Part shown: positions 38,901 to 44,067 of the stretch, piece by piece
How the letters are laid out: every line of letters starts with the position of its first letter
Position numbering within the stretch: position 1 is the first letter of the stretch
NCBI GenBank assembly: GCA_032622095.1
Contig: CP136064.1
Span: forward strand, 260,999,863 to 261,063,862
DNA from: Siphonodentalium dalli
Taxonomy: Eukaryota > Mollusca > Scaphopoda > Gadilida > Siphonodentaliidae
Reading direction: 5' to 3'
Length of the DNA: 64,000 nucleotides
Program-made: the position numbers and the translations under genes
Notes under the pieces: generated by a model
Told to the model about the DNA's origin: nothing
Databases searched by the model: none
Seen by the model: the letters and a program-made list of their open reading frames with translations, nothing else

Positions 38901-41900
38901 CCGAACGACACCAAAATCACTCGTTGCCATCTACATGTCATTATTAACATCAATGACAAATTTCATGATGATCAGGCGAACAGTACGATCTGTAGCCCGC
39001 GCCAATGGATTGAATCTTGAAATCCAAGATGGCTGCCAGCGGCCATGTTTTTAGGCCGAATGACCCCAAAATGACTCGTTCCCATCTACATGTCATTGTT
39101 AACATCCATGACAAATTTCATGATGTTCCGATTGAAGCTACGACCTGTAGCCCGCGCCAAAGGATTTAGTCATGCAAAGAGTAAAATCCAAGATGGCTGC
39201 TGGTGGCCATGTTTATTGGCCGAACGACCCCAAAATGACTCGTTCCCATCTACATGTCAATATTAACATCCATGACAAATTTCATGATGATCAGACGAAC
39301 AGTACGACCTGTAGCCCGCGCCAATGGATTGAATTTTGAAATCTAAGATGGCCACCAGCGGCCATGTTTTTTGGCCGAATGACCCCACATTGATTCGTTC
39401 CCATCTACATGTCAATGTCAACATTCATGACAAATTTCATAAAGATTAGACCAAAGGTACAACCTGTAGCCCGCGCCAAAGGATTTAGTCATGCAAAGAG
39501 TAAAATCCAAGATGGCTGCTGGCAGCCATGTTTTTTGGCCGAACGACCCCAAAATCACTCGTTCCCATCTACATGACAGTGTTAACATCCATGACAAATT
39601 TCATAAACTTCCGACCAAAACAACGACCTGTAGCCCGCGCCAAAGGATTTAGTCATGCAAAGAGTAAAATCCAAGATGGCTACTGGCAGCCATGTTTTTT
39701 GGCCGAACGACCCCAAAATCACTCGTTCCCATCTACATGTCATTATTAACATCAATGACAAATTTCATGATGATCAGATGAACAGTACGACCTGTAGGCC
39801 GCGCCAATGGATTGAATCTTGAAATCCAAGATGGCTGCCAGCGGCCATGTTTTTTGGCCGAATGACCCAAAAATGACTCGTTCCCATCTACATGTCAATG
39901 TCAACATTCATGACAAATTTCATGAAGATCAGACCAAAGGTACAACCTGTAGCCCGCGCCAAAGGAAATTGTTGACGGACACACGAACACACGGACACAC
40001 GGACACACGGACGACGGACGCCAAACCATGGCAATAGCTCAAACTTACAAGTAAGTTGAGCTAAAAACAGTTAATAATTAATTATACTGGCATCTCTATT
40101 GTGGTCTATCCTACAACAATAAGCCAATCACCGAACAATACAATTGTAGAAGGGTTGCTTCATCAGAAGGGCACATCACAGGAGGATTAGTAATCCCTCC
40201 AACCATCAGAACAAATGCTATGAGATTAACTGCTTGTTAACAGGTGTTAACTTCCCCTAAACCTTATAAAACACCAATAATATGATGATGTTTTAAGAGT
40301 TTCCTGAAATGATCGGTAATGATTGACCAATATTTTTCAAATTGCTTGAGGAATTAAAAAGTGACTTGCCAAATGAAAATATTTTTTGCCAAATGTGAAT
40401 AATTTTTGCCATTGGCAAATTTGGCAAGTGGCAGCGCGAACCATGGCTAGCACGCTGTGCAGGGTAGCGTCACTAAATTAACCCTCTGGGGACCTAATTC
40501 TGCAAATGTCTGGCACCATATTCTCAGGCCTGTACACTGGCCTGTATGGTAGGGCCCTGTACACTGGCCTGTATGGTAGGGCCCTGTACACTGGCCTGTA
40601 TGGTAGGGCCCTGTACACTGGCCTGTATGGTAGGGCCCTGCGAATTGGGTGTTTTCATTTCGAATCGAATCTCGAATCGAATCATTGTTACTGAGCCAAT
40701 CAGTTCAAATACATAGAACTTCGAAGAAACACCTAAAATAGACTGGTGTAAACAGACTGGTGATTATCAATGTAGTGCAATATTCGCAGATTATATGCTT
40801 ATCTACACACCTCTATGCATTTTCTGTGCCTAAGCAATCGGTGAGTACAGATAAGAGCATGCACGCATGAGAGAACCAATGTCAACGTAAATACGGACAA
40901 GCGTAGTAGCATACCACGTGATGCCTGTTTCATTTCATTGAATAGCGCAGTATTTTTCGCTACACTTGCGATGATTGTGTTGTCTGTCGCTTGAACTGAC
41001 AGACTTAACAGACAATATTTACAAAAATACTTAGGTCTTAGATTATAACTCGCATTTACGCAAATCAAACGCAGATCTAAAATCTGGCATACATTTGTGT
41101 TATGGAATTCCTGGAACAACACTAGCACACATCCTTGTATGGAAATTCTGTTCTTCACTGATGTCATTCTTACAGATTGGGTCAATTAATTATAGATTAG
41201 TTGGTGATAACATTACATGTCCGGTCATGGGACATAACGGTGCATGCATACGTTTAAGTCGTTCACTGCGTTATTATAGTGAATGTTCTTTTTTTAGTAA
41301 GAGCATTGTGGTCTGTAGAAAGCACAGAAATGCACCTGTCACCAAAGATTCGACAAAATCCGAATCATGGTAGCCGATTTCGAATCGAATCAGACAAACG
41401 ATTTCGAATCGAATCGATTCGCAGGGCCCTACTGTATGGCTTTACTGGATTAATTTTCTGATGTCATAATGTTGCCAGAAGCCATTTGTTGCTATTTGAC
41501 TGGCCGGACACAAAGTACAAGATCTAGTAATCAGATGACTGGAGTAATCAGTAATGACTGCCAGGAGCTTCCTGAAATTTTGTGAAATATTGTGCCAATG
41601 CATTCTCTTATATATGCAGGTCTCCCATATGGAGCCTCTCATATATAAGAGAATATATTGGCATAACAATATTTATCTTAACATTGTAAGCCAGTGCATT
41701 CTCTTATATATGTGAGGCTCCCCATGGGAGACTCGAATATATAAGAGAATGCACTGGCAAATGATATTTAATGCTTCACCAGCACAGCTCCCATCATGAA
41801 AGTGTTAATAAAATAGGGATTTATCTATTCACCTCTTTTCCTGTTGAGTTCAGACTTTTTATTAGATTTACTTTTTTGCTCTTGATTCTTATTTTTGTCC

Positions 41901-44035
41901 TTCGCCTGTGTATTATTTTGTATTCTGTGACCTCCTTGCACCAACTCAGAAGAGTCAAACATAAGACTGGGTGGGAATGTGTCATCATCTGCCGGAAAAA
42001 CATTTGTATTTGCCAACATCCTGCTCATTTCATTGAATGAAAATGAATTGAAGTAAGAGTCATCATTTGGGACCCGGAAGTCATCGTCCAGTAGACGGCT
42101 GTTTGAAACAGGATTTGGAACTTCGCTGGTTTTAGGTTTACAGTTTGATGACTCATGAATTAGCTCATCCTTTTTCATAATAAATTGATGACACTTATAA
42201 CACTGCTCAGTCCGACTACCACAATAATCCAGGTGCGTCGGCAGCTCATCAGCATTTATGTCGATTTCACAAAACACACAGTTCTGTGTTCTCTTTCGAC
42301 ATTCTTCATCCTGAAATATAAGACCATATAAATACAATAGCATTGCTAAACAAACAGATATATATACATAAGTAAAGCTATCACCCAGAAACAAAAATAA
42401 TCGCCAAATTATAAGTCAACAAGGACCATAACTACAGTTAAAATAGGTGGAAGGAACCCAAATCGAACTTGACCTGTAATTTCATATGAGTAATCCATAT
42501 ACCAAATTTGAAAATAATCAGTAAGTTTCTCAGGGAAAACCTCGTCTTCAAAAAATCTACTCCTCAAGCATATTTATGACCTGCTATAAATAAATAAATA
42601 TATAAATATTGCCCATTCCCTATTCATCTGATAAGTCTTCATGGCAAAAGTGGACAACTCACAAGATACACCATGGTTTTATTTATTTTATTTTGTGGGA
42701 TAGCATCACTAAATTCACCATCTTGGGATCTCATTCTGCAAATGACCAACACACTATTTCAAGGCTTGGTTTCCCACTACTTACAATATGTATTTTCATG
42801 TTGCACTTCTCCACTTCCAGGCTACATTTACTGCAGGCTTCCAGGGCATGATTCTCCGCAAAATGCTGCTCTTTTTCACTCTGGTGTACTGGTTCTCCAC
42901 ATTTGTCGCAAAGTGATATGTGTCTTCGACAGTGAACTTCATGCATACCAAAGTTCCCTGCAGGGATGTCCTTTTTACTGAAAAAGCATTGAAATATACC
43001 AACATAAAGACCCCATTGATCAATGTGCCCATATTCATCCTCGTAGAAAACAACTCATAATCAAGAAATGAAAACACTAAAGAATGAAATGGCATATTTT
43101 TTATTTCTTCTGTAATCCATTTTATAATTGTTGGTTGTATATACAGTAATGCTCTATATAATCGATTCCTTAACCACTTAACCATTCATCGGAAAGGTCT
43201 CACTCTCTGTGAGAGCTTTCTGATGAATGGCAACAAGTCATATTTCCGACTAAATCCTGAAAAATTACCCATAATTCTGCTGTGGTTAAGGAGTCGATTA
43301 TTTAGAGCATTACTGTAGCTTGAATTAATTAGGATTACAGTGTTCATAAGATTGAACACCGGAAATAGGGTAAGTTCGTGCAAACTACTGTACTACCCTA
43401 ACATAAGTAATTGACCCAGTAACTGGTTTTATAATGCATTTATAACTGCCATCAAACCATTAATGCAGTGCAATTAACGGATCTGTGACTGCAGTGGCAT
43501 TGCGATTAAATGTGGTAAAGAAACCCTGGTTACAGCTATACTCCTTGACTGCCGATACACTGTAGCTAGCTGCTGACTGTTTCATTTCTATGACATACAT
43601 GTATATAAATTTGCAGGAGCCGCAAATGTACTGGAAGTTAATGCTTCATACCAGTTGATGATTACATGTGTTTTAACTACAAAATCCTCTGGTTTTCTTG
43701 TGGTTTATAACCGCGTTTAAAGTCGAACCAAAATGTGGTCTAACTGGGGTCTAACTAAGTCATTTACTTAGGACAGTACAGTAATTGTGAATGTTGGTAT
43801 CTATCAGTATGTCATGTAATTTAAATCATGGACACTGAGAACCAAAGAATATTGGATGAGTTTCAAGCTCATTGACAACTTACAATAAAAAAAGAAAAGT
43901 CTATCCTTACTAATTAGAACATAGAACTTATATAGTAAGGCTGTCCTTAAAAATTAGAACATAGAACATAATATAAAGTATTAAAGTCTATACTTACCAA
44001 TTAGAACATAGAACTGTATTCTCAACATCAGCCAT
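5907..44035 (-). CDS. TRAFD1: TRAFD1-like TRAF-type zinc finger protein, complete 12-exon coding region
   Basis: CDS is the complement of 43998-44035, 42785-42977, 41833-42310, 36268-36468, 33107-33171, 31783-31943, 27375-27459, 24953-25299, 18247-18485, 8447-8531, 7880-7973 and 5907-5969: 2049 nt, 682 residues plus stop. All introns are GT-AG and every phase matches. The N terminus (Cys10, Cys13, then HEVHCRRH, CDKC, CSKC, CVFC, CYKC) is a string of TRAF-type zinc fingers. Two further fingers start with LPCEFC (Cys309/Cys312/His324/Cys328 and Cys391/Cys394/His406/Cys410). A leucine/acidic stretch near residue 255 resembles the ubiquitin-interacting-like segment of the vertebrate protein, and the C terminus is acidic. 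This layout is that of TRAFD1/FLN29, which in mammals dampens TLR and RIG-I signalling; the same role here is inferred. The human protein is about 100 residues shorter. Introns are filled with transposons. A non-coding first exon must lie upstream of 44067. Confidence 0.93.
6239..6470. repeat. Hairpin-ended interspersed repeat
   Basis: Contains CCATGGCAATAGCTCAAAC followed by a hairpin (ACTTTACAAAGTAAAGT), as at the end of the 37-40 kb array. Then comes a segment (AACTCTAGAATGGAAAAC...) that is an inverted relative of the 57157-57790 tandem unit, ending in a T-rich hairpin near 6440. Confidence 0.5.
6583..6825 (-). repeat. Interspersed repeat shared with 55015-55255
   Basis: About 240 bp that matches 55015-55255 in inverted orientation, for example AATTGTAAATATTTACATCT here against GTAAATATTTACAATTG there. 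Class unknown. Confidence 0.55.
6834..7289. other. Region with nothing recognised
   Basis: TRAFD1 intron 11. Two overlapping open frames of 75 residues exist but show no conserved pattern and are treated as chance. Confidence 0.4.
7290..7772. repeat. GAATGAGGT-family MITE, full-length type
   Basis: Two hairpins (near 7300-7410 and 7600-7770) flank a unique centre with AGTTGAAGTTGGTGATGTTC. An internal unit GGATATAGCATCACTAAATTC is repeated in tandem at 7680-7735. Confidence 0.68.
7880..7973 (-). CDS. TRAFD1: TRAFD1 coding exon 11
   Basis: Acceptor AAATTACAG, donor GTATGT, 94 nt. Encodes NPPLNVTGSNIRTAPRPQQR and on to NRTQ; in phase with exons 10 and 12. Confidence 0.82.
8047..8406. repeat. 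360-bp TTAA MITE with paired hairpins
   Basis: Ends TTAACCCTTTACCCAACA and TGTTGGGTAAAGGGTTAA-type. Inside are two palindromes built on GCCAATGCATTCTCTTATAT and GCGAGTCGACC in mirror order at 8086-8145 and 8184-8254. An inverted copy is at 34114-34499. It lies only 40 bp from TRAFD1 exon 10. Confidence 0.78.
8447..8531 (-). CDS. TRAFD1: TRAFD1 coding exon 10
   Basis: Acceptor TTATTTAAG (a less common AAG), donor GTAAGT, 85 nt. Encodes the basic segment KKRSNKTTAKDIQRHVERLN. Lies about 9.7 kb from exon 9, across the nested transposons. Confidence 0.8.
8690..9350. mobile_element. Short DIRS-like derivatives, two in tandem
   Basis: CTTGCCCACTGAACTATATG near 8707 pairs with its inverse near 8982, and a second unit starts near 9063 and ends near 9302. 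The repeat resembles the inverted repeat of the DIRS element at 12287, and the adjoining CCTCGTGGCCTCCACCTG resembles the DIRS inner flank in inverse. No coding sequence remains. Confidence 0.5.
9440..9595. repeat. GAATGAGGT-family MITE, right hairpin
   Basis: CAGAATGAGGTGCCCAGAGG to CCTCATTCTACAAATGACAG, one palindrome of the family with TTTCAAGGCTT at its outer end. Confidence 0.62.
9610..10000. repeat. Fragment of a hAT-family internal region
   Basis: TTTACTTTTGCCAAATGAAA and the later GGAAGGGCACATCA segment correspond to the two ends of 36777-40445 (near 36798 and 40160), without the tandem array and without intact termini. Confidence 0.5.
10216..10430. repeat. 215-bp near-perfect palindrome with TTAA ends
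   Basis: Starts TTAACCCTTTCAGTGCCAAG and reads as its own reverse complement to the matching end, with a single unpaired base at the centre (10323, in AGAGCTCTTAGAGCTCT). Same outer ends as 35767-36206. Confidence 0.82.
10447..10617. repeat. Palindromic MITE
   Basis: Inverted arms AATAGGGATAAACATGCTGT and its inverse, about 55 bp each with a few mismatches, around a short AT-rich centre. Confidence 0.6.
10618..11125. other. Region with nothing recognised
   Basis: Intron 9 DNA between a MITE and the outer hAT element; no conserved coding pattern. Confidence 0.4.
12420..13420 (-). pseudogene. DIRS tyrosine recombinase, broken
   Basis: The N-terminal SAM-like part (KRGFSRSVVASLTKSRRAS) is open from about 13420 to 13046 in one frame. 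The catalytic part resumes in another frame from 13070 (ASARRVSKIHALSV with the first catalytic Arg; later AHEVRAISSSWAYQ with the His-x-x-Arg). A TGA at 12557-12555 stops it before the segment that should carry the nucleophilic Tyr (STFASFYLRD), which is still readable to a stop at 12420. So there is one frameshift or small deletion near 13060 and one nonsense change. Confidence 0.78.
13342..15276 (-). pseudogene. DIRS reverse transcriptase-RNase H, one in-frame stop
   Basis: Residues about 45-230 from the Met at 15276 are the RT domain: FRPVIDLSALNRF, SVDLQDAYSHLLI (catalytic Asp127) and YLDD (192-195). RNase H follows with Asp359 (TTDSSSHGW), Glu393 and Asp418, ending RHIPGSLNVIADGL. A TAA at 13849-13851 interrupts; the same frame then continues with the conserved DLFATRFNARLP and PDPLASAVDAMSF segments to 13342. 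The 5' boundary with gag is not certain. Dead or nearly dead copy. Confidence 0.8.
15343..17350 (-). pseudogene. DIRS gag-like ORF, frameshifted
   Basis: Starts MSCLICHSEKAEFDEHVPC with a C-x2-C...H...C-x2-C cluster through about residue 36, typical of the first ORF of DIRS elements, then a Pro/Gly/Trp-rich middle. The coding continues in a second frame (about 16540 down to 15780, with LGAHPDRIADIKDQSKVL) and then a third (15765 down to 15343, basic and Ser/Gln-rich). At least two frameshifts are therefore needed. Given the stops elsewhere in the element, decay is more likely than programmed shifting. Confidence 0.7.
18247..18485 (-). CDS. TRAFD1: TRAFD1 coding exon 9
   Basis: Acceptor AACTTTCAG. 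Two donors are possible: GTGAGA after 18247 and GTAAAT after 18207. Only the first leaves the phase needed by exon 10, so it is chosen. Encodes a basic, Ser/Thr-rich segment (SGAMRSENARPKPTRPINRS) and the LDLSLYERLLQKKAAK helix. Use of the second donor would shift the downstream frame. Confidence 0.82.
18553..18757. repeat. TTAA-type MITE copy
   Basis: Decayed copy of the 1208-1460 family, starting GTAACCCTTTCC and ending AAAGGGTTAA. Adjacent to TRAFD1 exon 9 on the intron 8 side. Confidence 0.6.
19138..19229 (-). pseudogene. Partial duplicate of TRAFD1 exon 9
   Basis: An acceptor (CTTCCAG) and about 92 nt match the first part of exon 9 with a few changes; it reads SGAMSTENARPKPTIPINRS. Similarity stops after the CAT of the shared GATAATTCCCAT, and no good donor follows. 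Both copies are followed, on the intron side, by the same TTAA MITE family, so the duplication probably included flanking intron. Confidence 0.75.
19261..19502. repeat. TTAA-type MITE copy
   Basis: Starts TTAACCCTTTCTGCACTAAA and has the GATAATAAGTTCAACAAA hairpin at 19415-19480; the far end is worn. Sits beside the duplicated exon 9 fragment. Confidence 0.62.
19619..24315. repeat. 51-bp minisatellite, about 92 copies
   Basis: Unit contains GGAAACTATATAAAAC, TTGTTATAGGAAGAGATAGA and CCATCTTTATACCCA, 51 bp in all, a multiple of three, so one plus-strand frame (GNYIKLVIGRDRPSLYP) stays open for long stretches (19531-21273 reads 580 residues). Main variants: CGT/CTT, TCT/TAT, CCC/CCT, TATATAA/TTTATAA. 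Near the right end a five-unit, 255-bp higher-order repeat is marked by CTTGTCATAGG at 23522, 23777 and 24032. One copy near 22513 has a 6-bp insertion, and one near 22034 is shortened. Lies in TRAFD1 intron 8. Confidence 0.95.
24316..24952. other. Mostly unrecognised; one inverted repeat
   Basis: Intron 8 next to exon 8. Inverted arms CTACACTTTTTGGTT (24716) and AACCAAAAAGTGTAG (about 24834) with inner TAATTATCTCAT suggest a MITE of about 135 bp. Confidence 0.4.
24953..25299 (-). CDS. TRAFD1: TRAFD1 coding exon 8
   Basis: Acceptor ATCTTTCAG, donor GTAACA, 347 nt. Starts with SVC, closing the second internal finger, then an Arg/Asn/Ser-rich, probably disordered stretch. Confidence 0.88.
25321..25590. 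repeat. TTAA MITE relative of the paired-hairpin family
   Basis: Starts TTAACCCCTTTCATCACAGG; contains CCAGTGTATTATCTTTTATA and CCAATGTATTCTCTTATATA palindromes like those of 8047-8406, but decayed and without a clear right end. Confidence 0.55.
25880..26230. repeat. Degenerate ATAACT-type interspersed repeat
   Basis: GGGCTATAACTCAGTTAACC and following text resemble the units in 29035-31096, with a GACAGACAGACAGACGGAC run near 26186 and a T-rich stretch before it. Confidence 0.45.
26231..27374. other. Region with nothing recognised
   Basis: TRAFD1 intron 7; AT-rich, no repeat family or exon recognised. Confidence 0.4.
27375..27459 (-). CDS. TRAFD1: TRAFD1 coding exon 7 (second LPCEFC finger)
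   Basis: Donor GTAATA, 85 nt. The acceptor is fixed by phase: AAATTTTCAG at 27460 keeps the frame open, whereas the nearby CACAG would give an immediate stop. Encodes CLPCEFCQETYPEDILIQHQ, closely matching the vertebrate PCEFCEELYPEELLIDHQ finger. Confidence 0.93.
27819..28206. repeat. Two adjoining inverted-repeat elements
   Basis: 27819-27954 is a palindrome with arms of about 47 bp (ACACAGAACGACACGATGTG and inverse). It abuts a 250-bp segment bounded by TTTATTACACGCTT (27954) and AAGCGTGTAATAAA (28193). Confidence 0.6.
29035..31096. repeat. ATAACT-type repeat, several degenerate units
   Basis: Units contain GGGGCATAACTC, GAACCCAAATTTGAACTTGA and AAAGTTATCATCCGGACAAC. Ends in GGACGGACGGACAGACC and a hairpin (GGCCTTTTTTTCAAAAGGGC). 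A hAT splits it at 29456-30558. Inverted relatives occupy 50700-52160. Confidence 0.6.
29456..30558. mobile_element. hAT-like non-autonomous element
   Basis: Ends TAGAGATGGGCGGTT and AACCGCCCATCACTA; perfect 8-bp duplication GCCATAAC at 29448-29455 and 30559-30566. Subterminal TTTCGGTTTCGG repeats. Related at its ends to 11134-18161. Confidence 0.87.
31783..31943 (-). CDS. TRAFD1: TRAFD1 coding exon 6
   Basis: Acceptor TTTCTGCAG, donor GTAGGT, 161 nt. Begins with DSC, closing the finger of exon 5, then a linker of polar residues ending SDIVPNY. Confidence 0.88.
31972..32160. repeat. Short degenerate tandem repeat
   Basis: Four imperfect units of roughly 45-65 bp with TTTTCTCC and AGTAAGATGCAGTTAATA, next to TRAFD1 exon 6. 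The rest of the intron to 33106 holds one hAT-like end fragment near 32345 and a TACAGTAATGCC fragment at 32243. Confidence 0.5.
33107..33171 (-). CDS. TRAFD1: TRAFD1 coding exon 5 (LPCEFC finger)
   Basis: Acceptor TTGCAG, donor GTATAC, 65 nt. Encodes DDQLPCEFCGETFSADSLV then GHQ. This is the first internal C2HC finger; its last Cys is encoded at the start of exon 6. Confidence 0.93.
33510..33982. repeat. MITE with long inverted ends
   Basis: GATCATGCCATGAAT near 33511 and ATTCATGGCATGATC near 33968, with further paired text (CATATTCCACCA and TGGTGGAATATG) inside; arms of at least 50 bp with mismatches. Confidence 0.6.
34114..34499. repeat. 386-bp TTAA MITE with paired hairpins
   Basis: Inverted copy of 8047-8406: TTAACCCTTTACCCAACA to TTGGGTAAAGGGTTAA, with the two GCCAATGCATTCTCTTATAT palindromes. 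Confidence 0.78.
34823..35245. repeat. GAATGAGGT-family MITE, complete
   Basis: TGTCTGTCATTTGCAGAATG to the inverse CATTCTGCAAATGACAGACA, with one near-perfect palindrome of about 95 bp at each end and a unique centre. Best copy for defining the family. Confidence 0.75.
35767..36206. repeat. TTAA MITE, hybrid of two hairpin families
   Basis: Outer ends TTAACCCTTTCATTGCCAGG and CCTGGCACTGAAAGGTTTAA match the palindrome at 10216, while the inside carries the GCCAATGCATTCTCTTATAT palindrome of 8047-8406 (36084-36155). Ends 62 bp from exon 4. Confidence 0.7.
36268..36468 (-). CDS. TRAFD1: TRAFD1 coding exon 4
   Basis: Acceptor TTTACAG, donor GTAAGT, 201 nt, phase 1 on both sides. Encodes an acidic segment with DRLLAMHLAYDL, resembling the ubiquitin-interacting-type helix at the same place in vertebrate TRAFD1, and a run of four Asp residues. 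Confidence 0.88.
36520..36776. repeat. GAATGAGGT-family MITE, left part
   Basis: Left portion of a copy split by the hAT at 36777-40445; the right portion (GGGTAGCGTCACTAAATTAA and GACCTAATTCTGCAAATGTC) resumes at 40446-40527. Confidence 0.65.
36777..40445. mobile_element. hAT-like element enclosing a 160-bp tandem array
   Basis: Ends CAGAGTCCGCGCTG and CAGCGCGAACCATG, a decayed version of the ends at 11661-17773. Perfect 8-bp duplication GCTAGCAC at 36769-36776 and 40446-40453. Subterminal TTTGCCAAAT repeats at both ends. The target is a GAATGAGGT-type palindromic MITE. Confidence 0.82.
37050..40070. repeat. Tandem array, about 18 units of roughly 160 bp
   Basis: Each unit has CCAAGATGGCTGCTGGCGGC, TTCGTTCCCATCTACATGTC, a CATGACAAATTTCAT segment and CGACCTGTAGCCCGCGCCAA. 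Two unit types differ at AAAGGATTTAGTCATGC and AATGGATTGAATTTTG. The array ends in a GGACACACGGACACACGGAC run and CCATGGCAATAGCTCAAAC plus hairpin, as at 6239. Short frames repeating MFFGRTTPKSLVPIYM are by-products. Confidence 0.85.
40530..40630. repeat. 27-bp tandem repeat, four copies
   Basis: Unit CTGTACACTGGC plus CTGTATGGTAGGGCC. The hAT at 40631 is inserted right after CTGTATGG, and the repeat unit itself includes CTGTATGGTAGGGCCCTG, that is the target sequence plus the first ten bases of the hAT end. Confidence 0.85.
40631..41431. mobile_element. hAT-like element inserted in a 27-bp tandem repeat
   Basis: Perfect 15-bp inverted ends (TAGGGCCCTGCGAAT) and a perfect 8-bp duplication CTGTATGG at 40623-40630 and 41432-41439. 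Subterminal TTCGAATCGAAT repeats. The frames inside show no transposase features. Confidence 0.88.
41590..41760. repeat. Paired-hairpin repeat related to 8047-8406
   Basis: GTGCCAATGCATTCTCTTAT palindrome at 41592-41665 and GCCAGTGCATTCTCTTATAT palindrome at 41691-41759, with the same spacing as in other copies. Outer TTAA ends were not identified. Confidence 0.6.
41833..42310 (-). CDS. TRAFD1: TRAFD1 coding exon 3 (zinc finger and low-complexity linker)
   Basis: Acceptor ATTTCAG, donor GTGAAT, 478 nt. Contains the CVFC...HLDYC and CYKCHQF finger motifs, then a hydrophilic linker rich in Ser, Asn and Asp and a Lys/Asn-rich stretch. The HLDYCGSRTEQC segment parallels the HEDYCGARTELC segment of the vertebrate protein. 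Confidence 0.92.
42690..42765. repeat. GAATGAGGT-family fragment
   Basis: GGGATAGCATCACTAAATTC to CATTCTGCAAATGACCAACA and TTTCAAGGCTTG, ending 20 bp from TRAFD1 exon 2. Confidence 0.6.
42785..42977 (-). CDS. TRAFD1: TRAFD1 coding exon 2 (zinc fingers)
   Basis: Acceptor TTTTTCAG, donor GTAAGT, 193 nt. Encodes KKDIPAGNFGMHEVHCRRH followed by CDKC and CSKC knuckles, the first TRAF-type fingers. Phase 2 in, phase 0 out. Confidence 0.92.
43143..43317. repeat. TACAGTAATG MITE
   Basis: Ends TACAGTAATGCTCTATATAA and the near inverse TTTAGAGCATTACTGTA. Related fragments at 34618 and 32243 (TACAGTAATGCCCTAA). The TA ends suggest a Tc1/mariner-type MITE; this is an inference. Confidence 0.55.
43318..43997. 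other. Region with nothing recognised
   Basis: TRAFD1 intron 1; no repeat or coding pattern recognised apart from an ATTAGAACATAGAA motif repeated near 43915, 43955 and 44000, the last overlapping exon 1. Confidence 0.35.
43998..44035 (-). CDS. TRAFD1: TRAFD1 coding exon 1
   Basis: Starts at an ATG and encodes MADVENTVLCSN plus two bases of a Cys codon, then a GTAAG donor. The split codon completes with T from exon 2 to give the CSNCKK zinc-finger start, the expected beginning of TRAFD1 proteins. Confidence 0.9.
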
Positions 44036-44067
44036 CTCTGATTGATATTGAAACGGAAGTTTTACTT
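44036..44067 (-). other. TRAFD1: TRAFD1 5' UTR part of the first coding exon
   Basis: On the minus strand a pyrimidine-rich acceptor ending in TTTCAG immediately precedes position 44067, and 32 nt later comes the start codon at 44035-44033. At least one non-coding exon should therefore lie further upstream (higher coordinates); I could not place it. Confidence 0.6.

Noticed and set aside
37894-39749. Repeated frames reading MFFGRTTPKSLVPIYM
   Set aside because: By-products of the 160-bp tandem array. Frames are short, shift from unit to unit and have no gene context.
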